Part shown: positions 40,561 to 49,956 of the stretch, one piece after another | Numbering within the stretch: position 1 is the stretch's first letter | How the letters are laid out: the number at the start of each line of letters is the position of its first letter | Origin: an uncultured Actinomycetes bacterium | GTDB lineage: Bacteria; Actinomycetota; Acidimicrobiia; Acidimicrobiales; Microtrichaceae | Assembly (NCBI GenBank): GCA_903925745.1 | Contig: CAIYGQ010000174.1 | Location: 26,427-90,426, forward strand | Direction: 5' to 3' | Length of the DNA: 64,000 bases | Made by a program: the position numbers and the translations under genes | The notes under the pieces: model-generated | Seen by the model: only the letters and a program-made list of their open reading frames with translations | Databases searched by the model: none | Told to the model about the DNA's origin: nothing

Positions 40561-41190
40561 TCACCAGGCCGCGGCGACGGGGCGCCCGCGGCGCTGGGCC
40601 AGCCAGCCCTCCGGGACGCCGAGTGTCGGACGGACCTCCACGATCGACGGCCACGGCGGCGACTCGGAGAACCCGAAGCCGCAGGCCGGCCGCAGCGGGC
40701 GCCGCCCGCCCAGGTCGACCCCCCCGAGCGTCGCCCGGGCCGACGAGACGAACGTGCAGCGTCGGGCCTGGTACCACTCCTGGACGCCGGTCGGGCTGGT
40801 GCCCCAGGTCCTCACGCCCATGAGGGCCCAGGCCGCAGGTCGTTCGACGAACCGGGTGAACCACAGCGGGCGGGGCGGCAGGACGAACGACGGACCGTCG
40901 GCGCGGAGGCGGAGCTCGAGGAGTTCGCTCTGGAGCACCAGGTGACGTGCCGTCGCCGTCGCCACCAGTTCGAGTGTCCGCACCTCGTCGAACGCGTACA
41001 CCGAGGTGACGAAGTCCGCGGTCTCGTCGTCCGGAGCGAGCAGCACCCGGGTGCCGTCGGGACGGGCCCACATCACGTCGATCGTCGGTCCGATCGGCGA
41101 TCGACGCCACGCCCCGACCACGAAACGGTCGCCGGAGTCGAAGCCGCACGACGAGATGGTTCCCGCCATGCGGACGTGGGTCAGGCTCAC
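40561..41190 (-). CDS. Conserved hypothetical protein
   Basis: MSLTHVRMAGTISSCGFDSGDRFVVGAWRRSPIGPTIDVMWARPDGTRVLLAP... Confidence 0.65.
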   Translation of the reverse strand: MSLTHVRMAGTISSCGFDSGDRFVVGAWRRSPIGPTIDVMWARPDGTRVLLAPDDETADFVTSVYAFDEVRTLELVATATARHLVLQSELLELRLRADGPSFVLPPRPLWFTRFVERPAAWALMGVRTWGTSPTGVQEWYQARRCTFVSSARATLGGVDLGGRRPLRPACGFGFSESPPWPSIVEVRPTLGVPEGWLAQRRGRPVAAAW

Positions 41191-41376
41191 GGACCAGTGG
41201 AACCCCGCCGATCGGTCGGGTGTTCCCGGTGCCCGTCGTCGACCGGTGACCCCGAACCGGCTCCCGGCCTGCGATCATGTCGGCGATGCGGCACCCGTGT
41301 TCCCACCATGGCCCTGGCCACGACCACCGTCACGGCAGCGAACCCGACGGCAGTGGCTCGATGACCGGGACCTGAC

Positions 41377-42195
41377 GTGGACCTGCGGGGAGTCCTCGAG
41401 CTCTCGCCCGGCGAGGCCGGTACCTGGATCGGTCGCGGCCCCCACTACCCGTGGGGCGGCCTCTACGGCGGGCAGATCGTGGCGCAGGCGCTCGAGGCCG
41501 CGGCCACCGACGTGGACGAGGCCTTCGGGGTGCACTCCCTGCGCGCCTACTTCATCCGCCGTGGCGACCACCAGCATCCGGTGCTCTACGAGGTGGACCC
41601 GCTCCGGGACGGCCGGTCCTTCTGCACCCGCCGGGTGGTCGCCCACCAGCGATCCGGGGCGATCCTGAACCTGGAGGCGAGCTTCCAGCGCGCCGAGTCC
41701 TCCGGGGACGTCGCGCCGGTGCCGGCGCCCGTCGGCGTCCCCGGACCCGACGAACTCGAAGGTGGATCCTGGAGCGAGTTGTTCGAGCGGGCCATGGTGC
41801 CGGCCGACGTGGTGGCCGCGCTCCCACCCCGTGACGGGACCGGCCGGGCGCTCGGTTGGTTCCGCGGGGTCGGGTCGCCGGGGCCGCGGGCGGTCGACCA
41901 GGCGGCCGCACTCGCCTACATCTCCGACGACCTGCCGACCGACGCGGCGTTCCGCGCCCACCCGGACGGACGGGACTGGCCCGAGGGGGACGAACCGAGT
42001 GTGTTCACCGCGAGCCTGGACCACACCATGTGGTTCCACCGTCCGTGTCGGGCCGACGAGTGGCACCTCCACGACGTCAGCTGCCACTCGTTCGTGGGAG
42101 GTCGGGGCCTGGCGATCGGACACGTCTTCACCACCGACGGGCTCCACGTGGCGACCCTGGCCCAGGAGGTCCTGTTGCGCTTCGGTCAGCCCTGA
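41377..42195 (+). CDS. Acyl-CoA thioesterase (TesB-like, double hotdog)
   Basis: YPWGGLYGGQIVAQALEAAATDVDEAFGVHSLRAYFIRRGDHQHPVLYEVDPLRDGRSFCTRRVVAHQ...SLDHTMWFHRP. Confidence 0.93.
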   Translation: MDLRGVLELSPGEAGTWIGRGPHYPWGGLYGGQIVAQALEAAATDVDEAFGVHSLRAYFIRRGDHQHPVLYEVDPLRDGRSFCTRRVVAHQRSGAILNLEASFQRAESSGDVAPVPAPVGVPGPDELEGGSWSELFERAMVPADVVAALPPRDGTGRALGWFRGVGSPGPRAVDQAAALAYISDDLPTDAAFRAHPDGRDWPEGDEPSVFTASLDHTMWFHRPCRADEWHLHDVSCHSFVGGRGLAIGHVFTTDGLHVATLAQEVLLRFGQP

Positions 42196-42210
42196 CCCGG
42201 TCCGGTCGCG

Positions 42211-42280
42211 CCCGGGTCCGTTCCATCCGGACCCGGCCCAGCCGGGTCCGTTCCGTCCGGACCCGGCCCAGCCGGGTCCG
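42211..42280. terminator. 30-bp tandem repeat (2.3 copies) forming tandem hairpins between convergent genes
   Basis: (g/c)ccgggtccgttcc(a/g)tccggacccggccca; arms ccgggtccg/cggacccgg. Confidence 0.6.
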
Positions 42281-42930
42281 TCAGTCGGTGGGGGCGAGCG
42301 AGGCGAACGCCCGGGCCCGGTCGATCCCGGCCTGTCGCTCGTCCAGCCGGTCGTGGCCCACCAACTCGTAGTCCCGGGTGAACTCCTCGAGCAGGTCGCC
42401 GTCCTCGTCCACCATCCACGGGAGCGCCAGCCGGCGCGGGACCCGGATGCGTTCCGGTGACCGGCGGGTGCCGAACACCACGTCCCACAGCGGCATCGAC
42501 ACCCCGTGGTTCGACATCGGCGCCCCGAAGTGGTGCTGGAAGTGGTGCCGACGGACCCACCGCCCGTACCGGCCGCGGGGCGGAGCCAGGTGGCAACGGG
42601 CGTGGTTGAACTCGTAGAACGCGTAGCCGAGCGCCCAGCCGACGGCGAGCAGCACTCCGACGGCGGTGCCGAACAGCCACCACCCGAGGGGGAACCACAG
42701 GACCGTCCCGACGACCGCGACGCCCGTCCAGGACAGCAGGTGGGTGACGTCGAAGGACCAGCTCGAGTGGACGTGGTGCTCCAGGTGCTCCCGACTCATG
42801 ATCCCCTTGCCGTGGAGGTGGTGCATGGCGAAACGGTGGAGCAGGTACTCGGCCAGGAACCAGAGCATCATCCCGGCCCCGATGCACAGCGCCGTGACCA
42901 GCACGCCGGTGACGACCTCTGCTGCGGTCA
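42281..42930 (-). CDS. Sterol desaturase/fatty acid hydroxylase family membrane protein
   Basis: His boxes HRFAMHHLHGKG, EHLEHHVH, HARCH, HHFQHHFG; multi-TM. Confidence 0.88.
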
Positions 42931-43674
42931 CGGCGTCGAACCCCGGTGGTCGGCGGTGTCCCATCGCAGCGACAACGACCGGGCCTCGTCCACCAGGTCG
43001 GGGTCCCCGCCCCAGCCGACGAGGAGGGATCGGCCGAGTGATTCGGCGAGGACGTCGACCCCGACGACCAGCCCGGCCCGCACCCGCCCGGCGAGCAGGA
43101 CACCGTTGACGGCTGCGATCCACGACAGCGTCCGGGTCACCTGGCCATCGGGTGCCTCGGAGACGGCCCCGACGGCCGCAGCCTCGGTGAGCAGGCGGCG
43201 CGGGACGTCGAGCACCGCCATGGCGGTGGGCACCACCCGTTCCGCATCAGCGTCCTGTTCGGCGTCGACGGCGACCAGCAACTCCTGTTGCAGCGCGAAG
43301 TCCCGGGGGTGTTCGCGGGGTGCCCGGACGAGCAGGTCGTCGAACGCCCAGAGCCTGGCCAGCCGGCCCACCCGGTCGGCTGGGGCGACGCCCAGATCAC
43401 TCAGGTCGGCATCCCAGGAGCGGACCGCATCCCGGGCGGCGTCGGCCAGCCGCTCGAGGGCCTGTTCCTGCAGCGTGGCGATCAGCGAGGACCGGGACGG
43501 GAAGTACGTGTACAGCGAGGCGGGCGCGTAGTCGGCCGCCTGCGCGAGCGAGGTCATGGTGAGCGACTCCACGCCGCCGGCTGCGACCAGGTCGCCTGCC
43601 AGCGACACGAGGGCGTCCCGGCGGGCGGCCCGCTTCCGCTCCCGGCGGTCGGTGACGATGTTTTCCGAAGGCAC
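42928..43674 (-). CDS. TetR family transcriptional regulator
   Basis: RRERKRAARRDALVSLAGDLVAAGGVESLTMTSLAQAADYAPASLYTYFPSRSSLIATL; GTG at 43674. Confidence 0.88.
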   Translation of the reverse strand: MPSENIVTDRRERKRAARRDALVSLAGDLVAAGGVESLTMTSLAQAADYAPASLYTYFPSRSSLIATLQEQALERLADAARDAVRSWDADLSDLGVAPADRVGRLARLWAFDDLLVRAPREHPRDFALQQELLVAVDAEQDADAERVVPTAMAVLDVPRRLLTEAAAVGAVSEAPDGQVTRTLSWIAAVNGVLLAGRVRAGLVVGVDVLAESLGRSLLVGWGGDPDLVDEARSLSLRWDTADHRGSTP

Positions 43675-43683
43675 TTCGAAAAA
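43661..43683. promoter_or_regulatory. Candidate TetR operator over the tetR start codon
   Basis: ttttccgaag-gca-cttcgaaaaa, one mismatch between arms. Confidence 0.5.
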
Positions 43684-43789
43684 CGTAGGGCATGCGGATT
43701 CAGGTGTCAACCGTTGGCAACGGCGCCGGGGCCCCCTAGCCATGGACCCGGTGACCGAGTAGAACCGCGGGTCCCCGACACCCCCATCG

Positions 43790-45286
43790 ATGCCCAGGAT
43801 GCCCCCGACCCCCCAACCGGACTCCTCAGGTCGCACCGGCCGCGAGCGACGCGCCCGTCGGTCCCGGGTCGTCGTGGCGGCCGTGCTCGCGGCGCTCCTG
43901 GCCGGCAGCCTGACGAGCGGACCCGTCGGGGCCCAGGACGGCGCCGGTGGTTCCGCTCCGTCGACCTCGGTCCCGCAGACACCCGGATCGGGACCGTCCA
44001 GTTCGGTGCCGTCGGGTTCGGTGCCGACGAGCGTTCCCACCACGACCCCCACTGGTTCGCAACCGTCGAGCACGACGACGCCCCGGTCGTCCTCGGGTCT
44101 GGCGGACCGTGCCCGCGATCCGCGGCCCACGTCCCCGGTGGTGCTGGACCGCGTCTCGATCGACCAGCTCCTCGCCCAGGCGCGGATCCGGGCGCAGGTC
44201 GCCCGCGACGCCGAGGTCGCCGTGCTGGTGGGGCGGGTCGCCGAGGCACAGGCGTCGCTCGATGCGGCGTCCTCGGACCTCGCGGCGGCGGCGGCCCTCG
44301 AGGCGACGACGGCATCGATCACCCTCGACCGTGAGCGGGTCGTCGCCTCGTACCGTCGCCAGCTCGGTGGCATCGCTGCGGATGCGTACATGCGGGTCGG
44401 CACGGACCGCGACGACGTGTTGTCCCGGCTCCGCGTCTCGACCGGTGGCAGCGACCCCGGGTACGTCGATGCCCAACAGACCCGCGTCTACGCCGACCAC
44501 GCGGTCGTGGCGACCCGGGCCGACCTGTCGCGGGCCGAGCGGGAACGCGACAGTGCCGTCGCCGAGGAGCGTGCGGCCGAGCGGACCGTTGAGGAGCGCC
44601 GGGGGGTCGTCGGCACCCGGACCCGGGTCGTCGAGGACCTCCGCCGCGCCGAGTCCGAGCTGCGATCGCGACCACTGGACGCCGAGGTCGAGGCGAACGT
44701 CGTGTCGTTGTTCGACGCGACCGGACCGACGATCCTCGGGACCTCGCTCGTGACGGCCGAGGACCTGGCCGCCTTCGCCCGCGCCAACGGCCGGGCGCAT
44801 CCGAGCGTGGACGTGGAGGCGCTCGCCGCCCACTTCATCGACGAGGGCGCCGCCGAGGGCGTCCGGGCCGACCTGGCCTGGGTGCAGTCCGTCCTGGAGA
44901 CGGGGTGGTTCAGCTTCACCGGATCGATGGTGGAGCCGGGTGACCACAACTACGCCGGCATCGGCGCCTGCGACTCGTGTTCCCGGGGTTTCATCTTCGC
45001 CACCCCCCAGCTCGGCGCCCGGGCCCAGATCCAACTGCTCCGCACCTACGCCGATGCGACCGCGACCGCCGCGACCCTGGCCCGGCCACCGGCCAGCCGG
45101 GCGCCCGAGCGGGTCTACGTGCGTGGATGCTGCGCCACGTGGATGGCGCTGGCCGGGGTGTGGGCCACGAACCGGCAGTACGGGGTCAAGATCCTGACGA
45201 TCTACGACCAGCTGCTGCAGTTCGCGGCCGACCGCCGAGCCGCGGCCCCACCGTCGGCCGCCCCGCCGCCTGAGCCGGTCCCCTGA
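43790..45286 (+). CDS. Secreted coiled-coil protein with glucosaminidase-like C-terminal domain
   Basis: Signal peptide; coiled coil; HPSVDVEALAAHFIDEGAAEGVRADLAWVQSVLETGWFSFTGSMVEPGDHNYAGIGACDSC. Confidence 0.8.
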   Translation: MPRMPPTPQPDSSGRTGRERRARRSRVVVAAVLAALLAGSLTSGPVGAQDGAGGSAPSTSVPQTPGSGPSSSVPSGSVPTSVPTTTPTGSQPSSTTTPRSSSGLADRARDPRPTSPVVLDRVSIDQLLAQARIRAQVARDAEVAVLVGRVAEAQASLDAASSDLAAAAALEATTASITLDRERVVASYRRQLGGIAADAYMRVGTDRDDVLSRLRVSTGGSDPGYVDAQQTRVYADHAVVATRADLSRAERERDSAVAEERAAERTVEERRGVVGTRTRVVEDLRRAESELRSRPLDAEVEANVVSLFDATGPTILGTSLVTAEDLAAFARANGRAHPSVDVEALAAHFIDEGAAEGVRADLAWVQSVLETGWFSFTGSMVEPGDHNYAGIGACDSCSRGFIFATPQLGARAQIQLLRTYADATATAATLARPPASRAPERVYVRGCCATWMALAGVWATNRQYGVKILTIYDQLLQFAADRRAAAPPSAAPPPEPVP

Positions 45287-45364
45287 GTCGGCCCTCTGAA
45301 CCGATCCTCTGACCGTCACGCACTGCGCCCCAGCGGTTGGACGGGGCCCACCGGGTGGGCGAGC

Positions 45365-46723
45365 ATGTCGGTCGACGCCATCGCACCAACGACCGGGGGG
45401 ACCGACGTGACCGACACCGTGGAGAGCGCAGCGACGGGCGACGTGGTCGCCGAGGTCCGGTCCTGGCTGGAGCAGAACTGGGACCCGGACCTGACCGTCG
45501 GTGAGTGGTGGGAGCGCCTCGGCCTGGCCGGCTGGTCGGCACCGGGCCTCCCCGAGCACGCCTACGGACGGGGCCTGGCCCGCAACGACGTGGTGGCGGT
45601 GCAGAACGCGGTCGCCGAGCACGGCGCGCTGGCCGCCCCCGGAGGGCTGGGTCTGCTCCTGGCCGCCCCGACGATCGCCACCCACGGGACCCAGGAGCAG
45701 ATCGACCTGTACGTGCGGCGGATCGTGACCGGCCTGGATGCGTGGTGCCAGTTGTTCAGCGAGCCGGGCGCGGGATCGGACCTGGCGAGCCTGGGCGCCC
45801 GGGCGGTCCGTGACGGGGACGAGTGGGTGGTCAACGGCCAGAAGGTCTGGACCTCGCTCGGCCACATGGCCGACATGGGGATGCTGATCGCCCGGACGGA
45901 CGTCGACGTGCCGAAGCACCAGGGGATCACCTGGTTCGCCGCGGCCATGGACCAGCCCGGCATGGACGTTCGGCCGCTCGTCGAGATGACGGGTCACGCC
46001 ATGTTCAACGAGGTCTTCATGTCGGACGCACGCGTGCCCGACTCGGCGGTGATCGGTGGCCTGAACCAGGGCTGGGCGGTGGCGAACACGACCCTGGCGT
46101 TCGAGCGCGCCGGCCTGGGTTCGGGCGGCGGCAGCGCCGCGGCGGGCGCCGCCGCTCCCGGCAGCATCGCCGGGCAGCTCGAGCGCCGCGCCGGGGACTT
46201 CGTCAGCAGCGAGCCCCGTCGGCGCAGCGGTGGGGCCGTTCCGTCGCTGGGCGGGGCGAAGCTCCTGATCGACCTGGCCCGGAGCAACGGAGCGATCGAC
46301 GATCCCACGATCCGCCAGGACCTGATGCGGCTCCACACGCTCGGCGAGTTGGGCCGGTTCACGAACCTCCGGGCCAAGGCGCTGAAGGCGATCGGTGGCG
46401 AGGTGCCCGGACTGGGCAACCTGGCCAAGCTGGGCATGAGCGACCAGATGCGGCTGTCCCGGGATCTGAGCCTGCGCATCGTCGGCGCGGCCGGAATGCT
46501 GCACGCCTACCGGGACGAGGACCGTGGGGCGATCGACGAGGCGACCGGCAATCCGTTCCTGCCGATGGTCACGGGCATGGCGCTGTGGGCCCAGGCCCCG
46601 CCGATCTACGGCGGCACCGACCAGATCCAGAAGAACATCATCGGCGAGCGGGTGCTGGGCCTACCGCGTGAGCCGAACAACGACAAGACGCTGCCGTTCT
46701 CGGAGCTCCCCAAGAACGCCTGA
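45365..46723 (+). CDS. Acyl-CoA dehydrogenase
   Basis: LFSEPGAGSDLASLGARAVRDGDEWVVNGQKVWTSLGHMADMGMLIARTD...YGGTDQIQKNIIGERVLGLPRE. Confidence 0.93.
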   Translation: MSVDAIAPTTGGTDVTDTVESAATGDVVAEVRSWLEQNWDPDLTVGEWWERLGLAGWSAPGLPEHAYGRGLARNDVVAVQNAVAEHGALAAPGGLGLLLAAPTIATHGTQEQIDLYVRRIVTGLDAWCQLFSEPGAGSDLASLGARAVRDGDEWVVNGQKVWTSLGHMADMGMLIARTDVDVPKHQGITWFAAAMDQPGMDVRPLVEMTGHAMFNEVFMSDARVPDSAVIGGLNQGWAVANTTLAFERAGLGSGGGSAAAGAAAPGSIAGQLERRAGDFVSSEPRRRSGGAVPSLGGAKLLIDLARSNGAIDDPTIRQDLMRLHTLGELGRFTNLRAKALKAIGGEVPGLGNLAKLGMSDQMRLSRDLSLRIVGAAGMLHAYRDEDRGAIDEATGNPFLPMVTGMALWAQAPPIYGGTDQIQKNIIGERVLGLPREPNNDKTLPFSELPKNA

Positions 46724-46737
46724 GCGTTCGACCGACC

Positions 46738-46783
46738 GGAGGTCGCCCCTCCTGCGGCTGGGAGGTCGCCGCTCCTGCGGCTG
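46738..46783. repeat. 23-bp tandem direct repeat x2 (1 mismatch)
   Basis: ggaggtcgcc(c/g)ctcctgcggctg at 46738-46760 and 46761-46783. Confidence 0.95.
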
Positions 46784-46808
46784 GGAGTAGGGTCCAGCGC
46801 ACAGCGAC

Positions 46809-48551
46809 GTGATCGACGGGGGTGACGACGTGCACGATCTGGTGGTCAGGGGTGGTCTGGTCGTGGACGGAACCGGGGCCCCGGCCCGCCGCGCGGACGT
46901 GGCGGTGGACGGCGGAGTGGTCGTCGAGGTCGGCTCCGACGTGGGTCGAGGTCGTCAGGAGTTCGACGCCGACGGCGCGGTCGTCACGCCGGGATTCGTG
47001 GACGTCCACACCCACTACGACGGGCAGGTGACCTGGGATCCAGCCCTGACACCGTCGTGCTGGCACGGGGTGACGACGGTGGTCACCGGCAACTGCGGGG
47101 TCGGGTTCGCTCCCGTCGCCGCCGATCGGCACGAGTGGCTGATCGGCCTGATGGAGGGCGTCGAGGACATCCCGGGGGCTGCGCTGTCGGCGGGGATCCG
47201 GTGGGACTGGGAGTCCTTCCCCGAGTACCTGGACGCCCTGGACGACCTGCCGCTCGTCCTCGATGTCGGGACGCAGGTCCCCCACGGGGCCGTGCGCGCC
47301 TACGTCATGGGCGACCGTGGTGCGGCCAACGAACCGGCCACCCCGGCCGACGTCGCGGAGATGGCGCGGATCGTGCGGGAGGGCCTGCTGGCCGGTGCGC
47401 TCGGCTTCTCGACCAGCCGGACGATCGCCCACCGGGCGATCGACGGCGAGCCGGTCCCCGGGACGTTCGCCGCCGAGGCCGAGTTGTTCGGCATCGGTGA
47501 GGTGCTCGGGGAGCTCGGCACCGGGGTCTTCGAGCTGGCGCCGGCGGGGGTGCTCGGCGAGGACCTGGCAGCACCCGAGCGCGAGGTCGACTGGATGGTG
47601 CGGCTGTCATCGGCGACTGCTCGGCCGGTGAGCTTCGCGCTCGCCCAGCACAACACCGAGCCGACCCAGTGGCGTCACCTGCTCGACCTGGTCGGCCGGG
47701 CGAACCGGGCCGGTGCCGACGTCCGTCCGCAGGTCCACGGCCGCACGGTGTCGCTGCTCCTCGGACTCGAGACGTTCCACGCCCTGCAGTTCACGCCCGC
47801 ATGGGGTGGACTCGGACTGGGCGCGCTCGACCGTCGCGGGCAGGTCGAGCGGATGCGGGATCCCGACGTCCGCGCCGCCGTCCTGGCGGGCGCCGCGGAG
47901 CTGGACGCCAACCGGTTCGTCACGGGGTTCATGGATCCGGCGCGGACGTTCCTGCTGGGTGATCCGCCGGAGTACGAACCGGGTCCCGACCGCTCGGTGG
48001 TCGCGCTGGCGGCCGCGCAGGGCCGGGACCGGTGGGACGTCCTCTACGACCTGTTGTTGGGCGATGACGGCCGGGAGCTGTTGAACGCACCGGTGCTGAA
48101 CTACAGCGACGGCAACCTGGACGCGGCCCACGCCATGCTCACCGACCCGTGGACCGTGTTCGGCCTGGGTGACGGCGGCGCGCACGCCAACCAGACGTGC
48201 GACGCCTCGACTCCCACGTTCCTGTTGACCCACTGGGTGCGGGACCGTGACGGCGATCGGTTGGGCCTCGAGGATGCGGTCCGGCGCATGACGAGCGCGA
48301 CCGCCGACCTGTACGGGCTCGGTGACCGGGGCCGGCTCGTGCCCGGGCTGGTGGGCGACCTGAACGTCATCGACCTGGAGGGCCTGCAGTTGCGCCGCCC
48401 CGAGCGGGTCCAGGACCTGCCCGGGGGTGCAGGTCGGCTGGTCCAGCGCGCGGATGGGTACGTGGCGACGGTGAAGTCGGGTGTGGTGACGGTCGCCGAC
48501 GGCGAGGTCACGGGCGAACAGCCCGGAGTGCTCCTGCGCGGCGCCCGCTGA
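46809..48551 (+). CDS. N-acyl-D-amino-acid deacylase-like amidohydrolase
   Basis: LVVRGGLVVDGTGAPARRADVAVDGG...TPGFVDVHTHYDGQVTWDPALTPSCWHGVTTVVTGNCGVGFAPV. Confidence 0.92.
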   Translation: MIDGGDDVHDLVVRGGLVVDGTGAPARRADVAVDGGVVVEVGSDVGRGRQEFDADGAVVTPGFVDVHTHYDGQVTWDPALTPSCWHGVTTVVTGNCGVGFAPVAADRHEWLIGLMEGVEDIPGAALSAGIRWDWESFPEYLDALDDLPLVLDVGTQVPHGAVRAYVMGDRGAANEPATPADVAEMARIVREGLLAGALGFSTSRTIAHRAIDGEPVPGTFAAEAELFGIGEVLGELGTGVFELAPAGVLGEDLAAPEREVDWMVRLSSATARPVSFALAQHNTEPTQWRHLLDLVGRANRAGADVRPQVHGRTVSLLLGLETFHALQFTPAWGGLGLGALDRRGQVERMRDPDVRAAVLAGAAELDANRFVTGFMDPARTFLLGDPPEYEPGPDRSVVALAAAQGRDRWDVLYDLLLGDDGRELLNAPVLNYSDGNLDAAHAMLTDPWTVFGLGDGGAHANQTCDASTPTFLLTHWVRDRDGDRLGLEDAVRRMTSATADLYGLGDRGRLVPGLVGDLNVIDLEGLQLRRPERVQDLPGGAGRLVQRADGYVATVKSGVVTVADGEVTGEQPGVLLRGAR

Positions 48552-48564
48552 GCCGACCCGGACC

Positions 48565-48966
48565 TCAGGCGAGCAGCTTGGCCTTCTGGGTGTCGAACTC
48601 GTCGGAGGAGATGACGCCCCGGTCGCGCAGGTCGGCGAGCTGCGTCAGCTGGGAGGCGACATCGCCGGTGCCGGCGGTCTGGCGCACGTAGTCGTCGAAC
48701 GCGGCCTTCTGGGCGGCCGCGTCGTTGGCCTGGCGCTCGTGCATCTTGCCGCCGCGGGCGATCAGGTAGATGAACACGCCCAGGTACGGCAGGAGGATCA
48801 CGAACAGGAACCACAGGGCCTTGCCCCACCCGCTCAGGTCACGGCTCCGGAAGATGTCGAAGATCACCATGATCGCGATCCAGATCCAGATCACGAACAG
48901 GAAGAAGTAGAGCATCGACAGGAAGACCTGGAGCAGCGGGTAGTTGGTCTCTTGGGCGAGCAGCAT
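48565..48966 (-). CDS. PLDc_N-like membrane protein with C-terminal SHOCT motif
   Basis: FLFVIWIWIAIMVIFDIFRSRDLSGWGKALWFLFVILLPYLGVFIYLIARG...QLTQLADLRDRGVISSDEFDTQKAKLLA. Confidence 0.88.
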   Translation of the reverse strand: MLLAQETNYPLLQVFLSMLYFFLFVIWIWIAIMVIFDIFRSRDLSGWGKALWFLFVILLPYLGVFIYLIARGGKMHERQANDAAAQKAAFDDYVRQTAGTGDVASQLTQLADLRDRGVISSDEFDTQKAKLLA

Positions 48967-48992
48967 GGGTTCTCCTGGAAGTGGGGACCCGG

Positions 48993-49931
48993 TCAACCTA
49001 GCGACCCGTCGCAGGGGCGTGACGGATCGGATCCAGCAGGGCCGGGTCGGCCCGAGTCGTCGAGCACCTGCCGGGCTCGCTGCAGGTCCAGCACCCCGCC
49101 GCCGGCCGTACCGTTCGGTTCGGGGGCCGGGCGGCTCCCGCAGCGGAGCGCCCGGGCGAGTTCGGCCGGTTCGGTGTCGGGTCGCTCGGACAGGAGCGCT
49201 GCGGCGGCCCGGGCCACGAGTGGCACGGCGAACGACGTCCCCGAGACCCGGATCGTCCGACCGGCCGGGTCGAGCGTCCGGAGGTCGACCCCGGGCGCGG
49301 CCAGATCGACCGAGGTGCGGCCCCGGTTGGACGAGTCGTACGGGCGACCAGCGGCGTCGCTCGCGGCGACGCACAGGACGTTCGGCGCCGGGTCCACGCA
49401 TGGGTGCACGGGGACGGCCTGCTCGTCCACGTCGAGTCCGTCGTTGCCCGCCGGCACGACGAACAGCCTCTGCGGCGAGGACCGGATGCTGTCGGACACG
49501 CCGTCGTCGACGCCGAGGACGAGCGGGAGGGCGACCACCGGCACACCCCGCTCGGCGGCCCAGCGGATCCCGGCGGCGACGCCCGGGACCGACAGCTCTC
49601 CCCGGTCGTCGCTCACCTGGACCGGCAGCACGGCGACGTCGGCCGGCTCGTCGTCCGGATCGCCACCAGTCACCAGCAGGTCGGCCACGGCCGTCCCGTG
49701 TCCATCGACGTCGGCACCGGCACCGGGGGTGCACGTCGGCGCGCAGCGGACACCGTCGCCGAGCCGGTCGGCGAGGTCCCCCACGGGCGCGGCGCCGGTG
49801 TCCACCACGGCGACGGTGACGGGAGGTGCGGCGGTCGACCGTGACGGACCGCAGCCGGCGAGTACGGCGACAGCGGATGCAGTGACGGTGACGGTGGCGA
49901 CGACGGAGCGCACCGCCGGGGCTCGGCTCAC
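48993..49931 (-). CDS. Lipoprotein-type subtilisin-like S8 serine protease
   Basis: VAVLAGCG lipobox; AVVDTGAA (Asp), DVDGHGTAVADLL (His), VSGTSFAVPLVARAAAALL (Ser). Confidence 0.88.
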   Translation of the reverse strand: MSRAPAVRSVVATVTVTASAVAVLAGCGPSRSTAAPPVTVAVVDTGAAPVGDLADRLGDGVRCAPTCTPGAGADVDGHGTAVADLLVTGGDPDDEPADVAVLPVQVSDDRGELSVPGVAAGIRWAAERGVPVVALPLVLGVDDGVSDSIRSSPQRLFVVPAGNDGLDVDEQAVPVHPCVDPAPNVLCVAASDAAGRPYDSSNRGRTSVDLAAPGVDLRTLDPAGRTIRVSGTSFAVPLVARAAAALLSERPDTEPAELARALRCGSRPAPEPNGTAGGGVLDLQRARQVLDDSGRPGPAGSDPSRPCDGSLG

Positions 49932-49956
49932 GTCGCTGTCGGCCGACGGCACCCCA

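Noticed and set aside
43826-46504. 892-aa minus-strand ORF antisense to glucosaminidase and acyl-CoA dehydrogenase genes
   Set aside because: Spans two well-supported opposite-strand genes and shows no domain motifs.
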